Below, one piece after another: positions 1 through 5,175 of a DNA stretch of 5,579 bases (the stretch's first letter is position 1; each line of letters opens with the position of its first letter). The notes beneath the pieces were generated by a model. That model saw nothing but the letters and a program-made list of their open reading frames with translations. It was not told where the DNA came from and did no database searches. This DNA is from Bauldia sp. (GTDB lineage Bacteria; Pseudomonadota; Alphaproteobacteria; Rhizobiales; Kaistiaceae): NCBI GenBank assembly GCA_020442095.1, contig JAGRKY010000213.1:1-5579 (forward strand). Reading direction: 5' to 3'. The translations under genes and the position numbers were made by a program.

Positions 1-337
1 AGAGGGTGGCGCGGACCTTCTCGCGCTCCTCGGCCTGGGCGTCGCGGGCCGGCATCGGGACGCCGGCCTCGCGGGCGAGCCGCTCGACCGCCTCGGGGAA
101 GGTGAGGCCTTCGGTCTCCATCAGGAAGGTGAAGATGTCGCCGTTCTTCTGGGCCGAGAAATCGAACCACTTGGCCTTCTGGTCATTGACGTAGAAGGAG
201 GGCGTCTTCTCGGCGTTGAAGGGGGAGAGCCCGGCGAATTCGCGCCCCTGCTTCTTCAGCCGGACCCGCTTGCCGATCACCGAGGAGGCGGGCAGCCGGG
301 TACGGATTTCGTCAAGGAATGCGTCGGAGAAGCGCAT
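1..337 (-). CDS. dnaG: DNA primase DnaG, N-terminal part (cut by left window edge)
   Basis: DnaG makes the RNA primers for Okazaki fragments and works with the DnaB helicase at the fork. Reading the minus strand from the ATG at 337 gives 112 intact codons that leave the window at position 2. The product begins MRFSDAFLDEIRTRLPASSV, followed by the zinc-binding-domain framework: RLKKQGREFAGLSPFN (residues 26-41), AEKTPSFYVNDQK (42-54) and GDIFTFLMETEGLTFPEAVERL (66-87). The four zinc ligands of the E. coli type (Cys, His, Cys, Cys) fall at Ser38, Asn41, Asp59 and Ala62 here, so no metal site is left. From memory this is common in Bradyrhizobium- and Methylobacterium-like primases and is not damage. 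The start fits the family, whose proteins usually open MRF-P/S-xxFLDEIR. The RNA polymerase-like catalytic (TOPRIM) domain lies outside the window. No strong Shine-Dalgarno is visible. Confidence 0.95.
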   Translation of the reverse strand, partial: MRFSDAFLDEIRTRLPASSVIGKRVRLKKQGREFAGLSPFNAEKTPSFYVNDQKAKWFDFSAQKNGDIFTFLMETEGLTFPEAVERLAREAGVPMPARDAQAEEREKVRATL

Positions 338-378
338 CGCGCGTCGTGTGATTCGGGCCAGTGTCGGAACGGGACGCC

Positions 379-384
379 ACTATA
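379..384 (-). promoter_or_regulatory. Possible -10 element for dnaG
   Basis: The minus strand reads TATAGT here, five of six bases matching the sigma70 -10 consensus, about 42 bases upstream of the dnaG ATG. A start site near 372 would give a leader of about 35 bases. The best -35-like word (TTGCCA, minus strand, 398-403) is only 13 bases away, too close for a standard promoter, so this is a weak prediction. Confidence 0.25.
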
Positions 385-449
385 GGCCAGCCGAGCGTGG
401 CAAGGCGATGGCAGCGGGGGGACGTGCCGATTGAGCGGGGTTGTCCCGG

Positions 450-458
450 TTATTCACA
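450..458 (+). promoter_or_regulatory. DnaA box (TTATTCACA)
   Basis: TTATTCACA is an exact match to the DnaA-binding consensus TTATNCACA. It lies in the divergent spacer between dnaG and brnT, 113 bases upstream of the primase start and about 25 bases before the proposed brnTA -35. Such a site is unlikely by chance in so GC-rich a spacer, but only one copy is present, so it is not an origin. A role in DnaA control of dnaG or brnTA is inference. Confidence 0.4.
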
Positions 459-483
459 GGGGGAGGAAGCCCGCCGGTGCGAC

Positions 484-512
484 TTGTGTTTGTGTCGTGC
501 AGTACATATGTA
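484..512 (+). promoter_or_regulatory. Proposed brnTA promoter
   Basis: A -35-like TTGTGT (484-489) is followed after 17 bases by TATGTA (507-512) as a -10-like word. Transcription would start near 518-520, only a few bases before the chosen brnT ATG at 526, so the message would be nearly leaderless. That agrees with the lack of a Shine-Dalgarno before brnT. This short stretch is strikingly AT-rich against the surrounding DNA. Confidence 0.35.
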
Positions 513-517
513 TATAC
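502..517 (+). promoter_or_regulatory. Candidate BrnA/BrnTA autoregulatory operator
   Basis: TACATATGTA (503-512) is a perfect 10-bp palindrome over the proposed -10. The wider 16 bases, GTACATAT followed by GTATATAC, can also be read as two tandem copies of GTAYATAY. BrnTA complexes are known to repress their own promoter through the DNA-binding part of BrnA. The position, directly over the promoter and ending 8 bases before the toxin start, fits such an operator. Binding itself is inferred. Confidence 0.4.
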
Positions 518-525
518 GAATTTTG

Positions 526-807
526 ATGGATGTCGAGTGGCACGAAGCCAAGCGCAGGTCGAACATCGACAAGCACGGGATCGATTTCGTCGATGCCATA
601 CGGGTGTTTGGGGATCCTGGTTGCCGCATCTATCGATCGAATGTGCAGACGGGTGAAGATCGCGAGGTGGCGGTCGGACGGATCAACGGACGATGCATCG
701 CGGTTGTTTTCGTGAGACGCGGCGATGTCGTCCGGATCATTTCGGCGCGGATCGCACGCAAAAGCGAACGACAGGCTTATGAGCAAGACCAAGAACGACA
801 AGGCTGA
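526..807 (+). CDS. brnT: BrnT family type II toxin (ribonuclease, DUF497)
   Basis: BrnT toxins have a RelE-like fold, cleave RNA and stop translation until neutralised by BrnA. The 93-residue product carries the family signature: EWHEAKRRSNIDKHGIDFVDAIRVFGDP (residues 4-31, matching the family pattern WDxxKxxxNxxKHGxxFxxAxxVFxDP), then VAVGRINGRCIAVVFVRR (48-65) and RIISARIARKSERQAY (70-85). The length matches the usual 90-100 residues. I chose ATG 526 because family members start only a few residues before the E-W-D/H motif. An in-frame ATG at 508 would add MYIRIL but lies inside the palindrome. Neither start has a clear ribosome site. The frame overlaps brnA by 29 bases, toxin first, which is the standard order for this family. 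There is no sign of truncation, so the toxin is probably functional. Confidence 0.9.
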   Translation: MDVEWHEAKRRSNIDKHGIDFVDAIRVFGDPGCRIYRSNVQTGEDREVAVGRINGRCIAVVFVRRGDVVRIISARIARKSERQAYEQDQERQG

Positions 808-1156
808 AGAAGGTATCGTCCGTCTGGTGACGTCGCTTCCCGACGGGACCTTCATCGTCGAACGTGACGGCGGGCAGCTCGAACGACTGAAGAGCGAGAC
901 TGACTGGGCGCGCGTCGATGCCCTGACCGACGCGGAGATCGAGGAAGCCGTCCGGAACGATCCCGACGCCGTGCCGCTCGACTTCAACTGGTCGGAGGCG
1001 ACGGTCGTCGTTCCGCCGAAGAAGAAGGCAATCTCGATCCGGGTCGACGAGGATGTGCTCGATTTCTTCAAGACCGGCGGTGCCGGATACCAGCGTCGGA
1101 TGAACGCTGTTCTGCGCTCCTACATGCAGAACCGGAAGAAGAATAGGCGCGCCTGA
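779..1156 (+). CDS. brnA: BrnA family antitoxin
   Basis: BrnA binds and neutralises BrnT and represses the operon. The 125-residue product has the family middle part (LKSETDWARVDALTDAEIEEAV, residues 37-58; NDPDAVPLDFNW, 60-71) and the DNA-binding C-terminal half (KAISIRVDEDVLDFFKTGG, 83-101; GYQRRMNAVLRSYM, 103-116). This C-terminal half is the ribbon-helix-helix-like BrnA/DUF4415 signature. The start ATG 779 lies inside the end of brnT, with no strong Shine-Dalgarno, so translation is probably coupled to brnT. A residue 1-36 segment containing GIVRLVTSLPDGTFIVERDGGQLERL precedes the usual domain, making this longer than the typical 80-100 residue BrnA. The strongly basic tail (NRKKNRRA) fits DNA binding. 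Confidence 0.88.
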   Translation: MSKTKNDKAEEGIVRLVTSLPDGTFIVERDGGQLERLKSETDWARVDALTDAEIEEAVRNDPDAVPLDFNWSEATVVVPPKKKAISIRVDEDVLDFFKTGGAGYQRRMNAVLRSYMQNRKKNRRA

Positions 1157-1189
1157 ACGGCCGGCTCGGCCGTATCTCAAGACGTCTGC

Positions 1190-1232
1190 GTCCTTCGAGG
1201 CTCGGGCTTCGCCCTCGCACCTCAGGATGAGG
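1190..1232. repeat. REP-like palindromic intergenic element
   Basis: The element runs from GTCCTTCGAGG to CCTCAGGATGAGG around a GC-rich centre. It can fold as an imperfect hairpin: TCCT (1191-1194) with AGGA (1224-1227), GAGG (1197-1200) with CCTC (1220-1223), and GGGC (1204-1207) with GCCC (1211-1214) closing a TTC loop. Elements with these ends (CGTCCTTCGAGG...CCTCAGGATGAGG) are, from memory, abundant between genes in many alphaproteobacteria. It sits between convergent genes (brnA and the DUF1993 gene), a typical site for REP-like sequences, where it may also slow transcription from either side. There is no T-run, so it is not a standard terminator. Only one copy lies in the window. Confidence 0.6.
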
Positions 1233-1279
1233 CAGGCTGTGGTTCGAGGAACAAGCGCCTCATTAAGACGAACCGCCCG

Positions 1280-1789
1280 CTACTCGATCCGCCCGACGAA
1301 GTCGTCCTTGACCAGCGGCACCCCGTTGGTGCGCAGGATGTCGTAGGCGGTGGTCAGGTGGAAATAGAAGTTGGGCAGCGAGAAGTTGAAGAAATAGTCC
1401 GTGCCGCTGAGGGTGGCCTGGCGGCTGCCCATCGGGAAGGTGATCTCGCGCGTCGCGCCGGCATCGACCGCGGCGGGATCGACGCTCTCGATAAAGGCGA
1501 GCGTCTCGGTGACCCGCTGGCGGAGGTCGGCGAAGCTCGCCGCAGCTTCGGTAATCTCCGGGATCGGCAGGCCCGCCAGCCGGGCAACGCCCCGGAAGGC
1601 ATGGTTGGTCGCCGCCTGGACCTGGCGCTTGAACGGCCACATGTCCGGGAAGAGCCGCGCATCAAGCAGGGCGGCAGGGTCGATCGAGCCCGCCCCGGCG
1701 TGTTCGGCCGCCTTGTCGATGGTCGTGGCTAATAGCGGCAGCAGCCGCGTGTAAACGGTCACCGATGCCCGGGAGAGCGGCAGTGTCAT
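1280..1789 (-). CDS. DUF1993 family protein (DinB/YfiT-like helical bundle)
   Basis: The 169-residue product belongs to the DUF1993 family. These are small, mostly helical cytoplasmic proteins related in fold to DinB/YfiT, with no established function. Visible hallmarks are LLDARLFPDMWPFKRQV (residues 41-57) and NHAFRGVARLAGLPIPE (62-78). The family's C-terminal block follows in FSLPNFYFHLTTAYDILRTNG (136-156) and ends VPLVKDDFVGRIE. His144 in the FYFH stretch and His63 could be metal ligands by analogy with DinB proteins, but this is inference. The length equals the family norm, so the gene is complete. I chose ATG 1789 rather than an earlier start 27 bases upstream because GAGG lies 6 bases before it and family members begin about here. 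It stands alone, convergent to brnA and divergent from the TpsB gene. Confidence 0.88.
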   Translation of the reverse strand: MTLPLSRASVTVYTRLLPLLATTIDKAAEHAGAGSIDPAALLDARLFPDMWPFKRQVQAATNHAFRGVARLAGLPIPEITEAAASFADLRQRVTETLAFIESVDPAAVDAGATREITFPMGSRQATLSGTDYFFNFSLPNFYFHLTTAYDILRTNGVPLVKDDFVGRIE

Positions 1790-2035
1790 GAGTGGCCTCG
1801 TGCGTTGTCCGGCCACGTTCTATCACAAGCGCCGAACGACAGAACGGCCTTTTCGCGGCCGGCCGCTCGACCGCGCCCGGCTGGCGAGCGCGGCACGCCC
1901 GTCGGAAGCCTTGGCCTGATCCTGGCGGTCCGGCCTGGCACTCAGCGCCGTCGCGCTTGCTATGTCGGACATTATCGGAGAGCTTCGGCAAGGGGATAAG
2001 CCGATGATTCGCTGCTGTCGCGGTAGTACCGGGCC
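1790..2035. other. Divergent spacer between the DUF1993 and TpsB genes
   Basis: No convincing full-length gene is present; frames open here have no recognisable protein features. The spacer must hold both promoters. The minus strand reads GATAGA at 1819-1824, 30 bases before the DUF1993 start, as a weak -10 candidate. The plus strand has CATTAT at 1970-1975 as a weak -10 candidate for the TpsB gene. Neither has a good -35. A perfect 12-bp GC palindrome, GCGGCCGGCCGC, lies at 1855-1866. The right end carries the possible leader ORF listed separately. Confidence 0.5.
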
Positions 2036-2039
2036 ATGA
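2004..2039 (+). CDS. Possible 11-codon leader ORF coupled to tpsB
   Basis: ATG 2004 opens a frame encoding MIRCCRGSTGP and stopping at TGA 2037-2039. It has a good ribosome site (AAGGGGA, 1990-1996, 7 bases before the ATG), whereas the following TpsB gene has none. The stop overlaps the TpsB start as ATGA (2036-2039), the classic arrangement for translational coupling. Either the leader delivers ribosomes to the TpsB start or the adjacent Cys codons serve as a sensing point. Both ideas are inferences, and an ORF this short can occur by chance. Confidence 0.3.
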   Translation: MIRCCRGSTGP

Positions 2040-3688
2040 GCCGGCGCCGGGGGGTAGTCCTAGCTGTCGTGTCGACGCTGGCCGCGGTGATGTCAGTGTC
2101 GGGCGCGCTCGCGCAAGGCGGCCGGCAAATCCAGACCTACCAGAACAGCGTCATCGAGCGGTACCAGCCGCCACTCCGACAACCGCCTTCGGTCGGCGTC
2201 ACCGTGACGGCGCCGGTCGCTGGCATCCCCGCCAGCGAATTGACGAAGGTGCGCTTTCGGCTGACGGCCATCGATCTTGTCGGCGCAGGCGCGGTATCGG
2301 AGGCGCAACTCACGCCGCTATGGTCCGATCTGCTCGGAACCGAGGTGTCGCTCGCCGATCTCAGCCGGGTGGTCGAGGGGATCGGCGCGGTCTATCTCAA
2401 GAACGACTATTATGCCCTCGCGGTGATACCGCCACAGGATTTCGCAAGCGGCCGGATCCGGATCGTCGTCTACGAATCCTATGTCCGCGAAGTGGTGATC
2501 AACGGCGATATCCCGGGGCTCCAGCGGCGCATCCATCCATATGTCGAGCGGATCGTGGCGATGACGCCGATCCGCGTCTCGAGGCTGGAGCGCTATCTGC
2601 TGCTGATGGCGGACCTTGCCGGGATCACTCTCAACGCGGAGATATCCAAGATCGAGGACGATCCCGGCGCGGCGCGCCTGGTGCTCGATTTCCAGTTCAA
2701 TGGCAAGACGGTCGCGGGCCGGCTCGACAATTTCGGCAATGACGAGGTCGGACCGCTGGAGGCCTCGATCAACGCCAGGTTCAACGATGCCTTCGGCGCA
2801 TTCGAAAGCACTGACGCCCTGTTGGTGACCAATCCGCTCGAACCGACCGAACTGGTCTTCGGCAGGCTGTCCCAGCTCTATCCGTTGGGACCGAGCGGCC
2901 TGACCGCCGGCTACGAAATCGGCCAGGTGGCGTCGGAACCCGGGGGCGACCTCGCCGATCTCAACCTCCATGCGGAAACAACCACCGCCAAGGTCCACAT
3001 CGACTATGCGTTCATGCGACGCATCAAACGGAGCCTGTTCGGTTCTTTGGCGCTGAACAGCAAAAGCTCGACGGTCGACTCCGGCGATACGACCATCACC
3101 CGGGACCGCAACAGCTGGGTCACGGCAGGCGCGACCTACAACGATACGATCGCGGGTGCGGCTGTGATCCTCGACGTGGCTTACGCCCAGGGGCTCGACG
3201 GGCTCGGCTCGAACACTCCCAATTCCGACTTTCGCTTCCTGTCGGGCGAGGCCAACATCTCCCGCGATCTGACCGATACCGTCTATGCGCGCCTGCAGGG
3301 GATCGGCCAGCTTGCGCTGAGCGACCTGCCGTCGTCGATGCGTTTCGATATCGGCGGGGAGAATTATGGCCGCGCCTTCGACGGCTCGACGATTTCCGGC
3401 AAGGACGGCGCCGCGGCCGCCTTCGAGATCGGCAAGCGGATCGATCTCGGCATCGACTGGCTGGCCGGCTTCACGCTCTTTGCCTTCGCCGACTATGGCG
3501 CGGTGTGGAACGGGCCGAACGAGGGGCAATACGGATACGCCGCTGTCGGCTCGGCCGGGGCCGGGGTGCGTACGCGGCTCGGCCGGCACGGCATGGTCGC
3601 GGCCTATTTCGCGACGCCCTATCTCGATACCGCGGATGCCAGCGACATGAGCACGCGTTTCCGCTTCAACGCCGGTTTCCGCTACTGA
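2036..3688 (+). CDS. TpsB/ShlB/FhaC family two-partner secretion outer-membrane transporter
   Basis: This Omp85-superfamily protein would move a large TpsA-type exoprotein across the outer membrane. The 550-residue product begins with a Sec signal peptide (basic MSRRR, hydrophobic core, likely cut after ALA at 26). A segment resembling the FhaC plug helix and linker follows (about 30-60). Next come two POTRA domains, roughly 73-148 (RFRLTAIDLVGAGAVS...RIRIVVYESYV) and 149-222 (REVVINGDIPG...LVLDFQF). A barrel from about 223 to 550 ends in FRFNAGFRY, an aromatic-ended last strand. The diagnostic loop-6 region is IGGENYGRAFDGSTISGKDG (439-458); the usual V-R-G-Y/F reads Y-G-R-A-F, keeping the arginine. 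Length matches the family. ATG 2036 is the only sensible start, since TAG lies in frame at 2024. No Shine-Dalgarno precedes it. No TpsA gene adjoins it, and the next gene is convergent, 13 bases away. Confidence 0.9.
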   Translation: MSRRRGVVLAVVSTLAAVMSVSGALAQGGRQIQTYQNSVIERYQPPLRQPPSVGVTVTAPVAGIPASELTKVRFRLTAIDLVGAGAVSEAQLTPLWSDLLGTEVSLADLSRVVEGIGAVYLKNDYYALAVIPPQDFASGRIRIVVYESYVREVVINGDIPGLQRRIHPYVERIVAMTPIRVSRLERYLLLMADLAGITLNAEISKIEDDPGAARLVLDFQFNGKTVAGRLDNFGNDEVGPLEASINARFNDAFGAFESTDALLVTNPLEPTELVFGRLSQLYPLGPSGLTAGYEIGQVASEPGGDLADLNLHAETTTAKVHIDYAFMRRIKRSLFGSLALNSKSSTVDSGDTTITRDRNSWVTAGATYNDTIAGAAVILDVAYAQGLDGLGSNTPNSDFRFLSGEANISRDLTDTVYARLQGIGQLALSDLPSSMRFDIGGENYGRAFDGSTISGKDGAAAAFEIGKRIDLGIDWLAGFTLFAFADYGAVWNGPNEGQYGYAAVGSAGAGVRTRLGRHGMVAAYFATPYLDTADASDMSTRFRFNAGFRY

Positions 3689-3701
3689 GGGCCCTGGCGG
3701 G

Positions 3702-5006
3702 CTAGTTGGCCGGTCCGGGGTCCACCGGCAACAGGCGCGGGAAAAGGCGCTGCAATGCGTTGGGCTGGCGCGCCGGCGGCGGTGCGGGGGCCTGCTCGAC
3801 GATGATTTCCTGAGGCGGCGGCTCGACCACACCAATCGGCGCGGGCGGAACCAGCAGCGGCTCGACCGTCCCCTGCGGCGTGACGCGGACCTGGGGGGTG
3901 CCGGTCTGTGCGCCCGGCAGGGCAGGGATGACCACGACGCCGCCGTTCGGCGCGACAGTGTTCGGTGCGACATCGTTGGCGGGCGCAAGGACGATCGGGG
4001 CGTCCGCAGGCGCGGCGCCAGTGAGCGTTTCGGGCTCCATCTCGATATCGAAGTGGCCGCCGCCATCCATCATCGTGTCGTCGCCGGCCGCCGGATCGCT
4101 GATGACCAGCTCGTCGGCGGGGACAAGAACGGGGCCGGTGTCGGCCGCCGCGGGAGGCTCGGGCTCGGCGGGAATGGTCGCCGGCGGCGCGATGACGACC
4201 GGGGCGGGAGCGGCGGCCGGCGTGCCGGAAGACTGCTCGACCCGGTTGAGGGTCTGCTCGATGCGGCGGAGGAAATCCTCGTCGCTCTCGGCCGCGGGCG
4301 CCGCCGCCGAGGCGGGCGCGCCTTCGATCGTTGCGGGCGGGGCAGGAAGACCGGGATCGGTCAGGACGGTCTCGGTCGCCGGCTGGGTCGGGCGAAGACG
4401 CGGGGCCGGCGGTTCGACGACGACATCCGGTGCGACGACCGTCTCCACCATCGGTTCCGCCGTCGGGTCGGGGGCGGTGGCGAGGGGCGCCTCGCCGGCA
4501 CCGCCGGCGCCGTCCTGGACGATCGGAATCTGGCGGATATTCGGTGCGGTATTAGCCACGTCGTCTCCCGCCGCGGCGTCGGCCGGTTCTTCGAGGAGCG
4601 GCGGGGCCGCCGGCTGGTCCGTCGTCGCGGTGACCGGGCCGGAGGGATCGAGGGTGGCGAGCAGGACGCCGACGCCGGCAATCAGGACGATCGCGCCGAT
4701 GCCGAAGGCGATCAGCAGCCGGAAGCGGCGGGGGCGGGGTTCGGGCGCGAGCGGATCGATGCCGAGGTCGAAATCGCGCTCGGCGCGCAACTCGGGCTCG
4801 TCGACAAAGGCGTCGCGCGGCGGCGGGCGCGTCGCGCGCGGCACCTCGACAGCCTCGTAGAGCGGGCTTGCGGGCTCGAATCCGTCGAAATCATGCGGGG
4901 AGGCAGACCGGTCGGCTTCCAGTCGGGAATAGGTGATGATCGGCTCCTCGTCATCACGGGGCCGCGCCCGGGGCGGGCGGTTCTGAAGCTGCCGGCGGTC
5001 AATCAT
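3702..5006 (-). CDS. Pro/Ala-rich single-span membrane-anchored protein, function unknown
   Basis: I do not recognise a named family. The 434-residue product has a cytoplasmic N-terminal part of about 95 residues, with a basic start (MIDRRQLQNRPPRARPR) and then an acidic stretch. One membrane span follows (about 97-119, LLIAFGIGAIVLIAGVGVLLATL), preceded by RPRRFR, so the tail should be periplasmic. That tail of about 315 residues is rich in Pro, Ala, Val and acidic residues and looks mostly disordered. It is broken by one helical, possibly coiled segment (ESDEDFLRRIEQTLNRVEQ, about 240-258) and a short basic end (ARQPNALQRLFPRLLP). The plan resembles envelope-spanning or scaffold proteins such as TonB, but no TonB C-terminal domain is seen. 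ATG 5006 is chosen over TTG 5024 because GGGGGA lies just upstream. It is divergent from the L,D-transpeptidase, suggesting a cell-wall link, and convergent with tpsB. Confidence 0.85.
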   Translation of the reverse strand: MIDRRQLQNRPPRARPRDDEEPIITYSRLEADRSASPHDFDGFEPASPLYEAVEVPRATRPPPRDAFVDEPELRAERDFDLGIDPLAPEPRPRRFRLLIAFGIGAIVLIAGVGVLLATLDPSGPVTATTDQPAAPPLLEEPADAAAGDDVANTAPNIRQIPIVQDGAGGAGEAPLATAPDPTAEPMVETVVAPDVVVEPPAPRLRPTQPATETVLTDPGLPAPPATIEGAPASAAAPAAESDEDFLRRIEQTLNRVEQSSGTPAAAPAPVVIAPPATIPAEPEPPAAADTGPVLVPADELVISDPAAGDDTMMDGGGHFDIEMEPETLTGAAPADAPIVLAPANDVAPNTVAPNGGVVVIPALPGAQTGTPQVRVTPQGTVEPLLVPPAPIGVVEPPPQEIIVEQAPAPPPARQPNALQRLFPRLLPVDPGPAN

Positions 5007-5082
5007 CCAATTCCCCCATAACAACCGCTCTTATGCGCACCAGATTGAGGACCTTTCATGGCCGAACCCGGTCACTTCCGTG

Positions 5083-5118
5083 GCTTTCGGCTTGTCGAAA
5101 GCGCCATGCTTTCGGCAA
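5083..5118. repeat. Alternating inverted repeats GCTTTCG / CGAAAGC / GCTTTCG
   Basis: The 7-bp word GCTTTCG occurs at 5083-5089, inverted (CGAAAGC) at 5096-5102, and again direct at 5108-5114. The middle copy can pair with either neighbour, so two hairpins exclude each other. The right-hand one extends to an 11-bp stem (TTGTCGAAAGC, 5092-5102, with GCTTTCGGCAA, 5108-5118, including one G-T pair) with a GCCAT loop. The left one has 7 perfect pairs with a 6-base loop. It lies in the spacer shared by the L,D-transpeptidase and the Pro-rich protein genes. It could be a protein operator on DNA or a switch in RNA. There is no T-run, so a simple terminator is unlikely. Confidence 0.55.
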
Positions 5119-5122
5119 TAAT
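5092..5122 (+). promoter_or_regulatory. Possible L,D-transpeptidase promoter
   Basis: TTGTCG (5092-5097) could serve as -35 and AATAAT (5117-5122), or CAATAA one base earlier, as -10, with 18-19 bases between. Transcription would begin near 5129, about 47 bases before the ATG. Both elements lie in or at the edge of the 5092-5118 inverted repeat, so a protein bound there would block them. Spacing is slightly long, hence low confidence. Confidence 0.3.
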
Positions 5123-5175
5123 TCCGGCGAGACTCACGCTCCGTCTCCCGATCATCGTCCAAGGCGAGGAAGCAC

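Noticed and set aside
1158..1172. Short hairpin CGGCC-N5-GGCCG just after brnA as a terminator
   Set aside because: The stem is only 5 bp and no T-run follows, so factor-independent termination is not supported.
454..1180. Minus-strand open frames opposite brnT and brnA
   Set aside because: BrnT and BrnA match their families along their length; the opposite frames show no recognisable motif.
1855..1866. Perfect 12-bp palindrome GCGGCCGGCCGC
   Set aside because: It is pure G/C in GC-rich DNA with no partner site or loop, so chance is an adequate explanation.
3709..3729. Hairpin GCCGGT-N9-ACCGGC downstream of the TpsB stop as a terminator
   Set aside because: It lacks a T-run and lies inside the coding end of the convergent Pro-rich gene, where such GC matches occur easily.
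2318..4066. A 582-codon open frame on the minus strand, across the TpsB gene and part of the Pro-rich gene
   Set aside because: It is antisense to a clear signal-peptide/POTRA/barrel protein and out of frame with the Pro-rich gene. Its text is Arg/Ala-rich with no domain pattern, as expected of a shadow frame in GC-rich DNA.
3702..5006. TonB identity for the Pro-rich membrane protein
   Set aside because: The N-terminal span followed by a Pro-rich arm is similar, but the cytoplasmic head is far too long and no TonB C-terminal domain is present.
3880..5021. Two plus-strand open frames of over 300 codons opposite the Pro-rich protein gene
   Set aside because: Their Gly/Ser/Arg-rich low-complexity products mirror the Pro/Ala-rich codons of the minus-strand gene. 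That gene has a ribosome site, a membrane span and a sensible domain plan.
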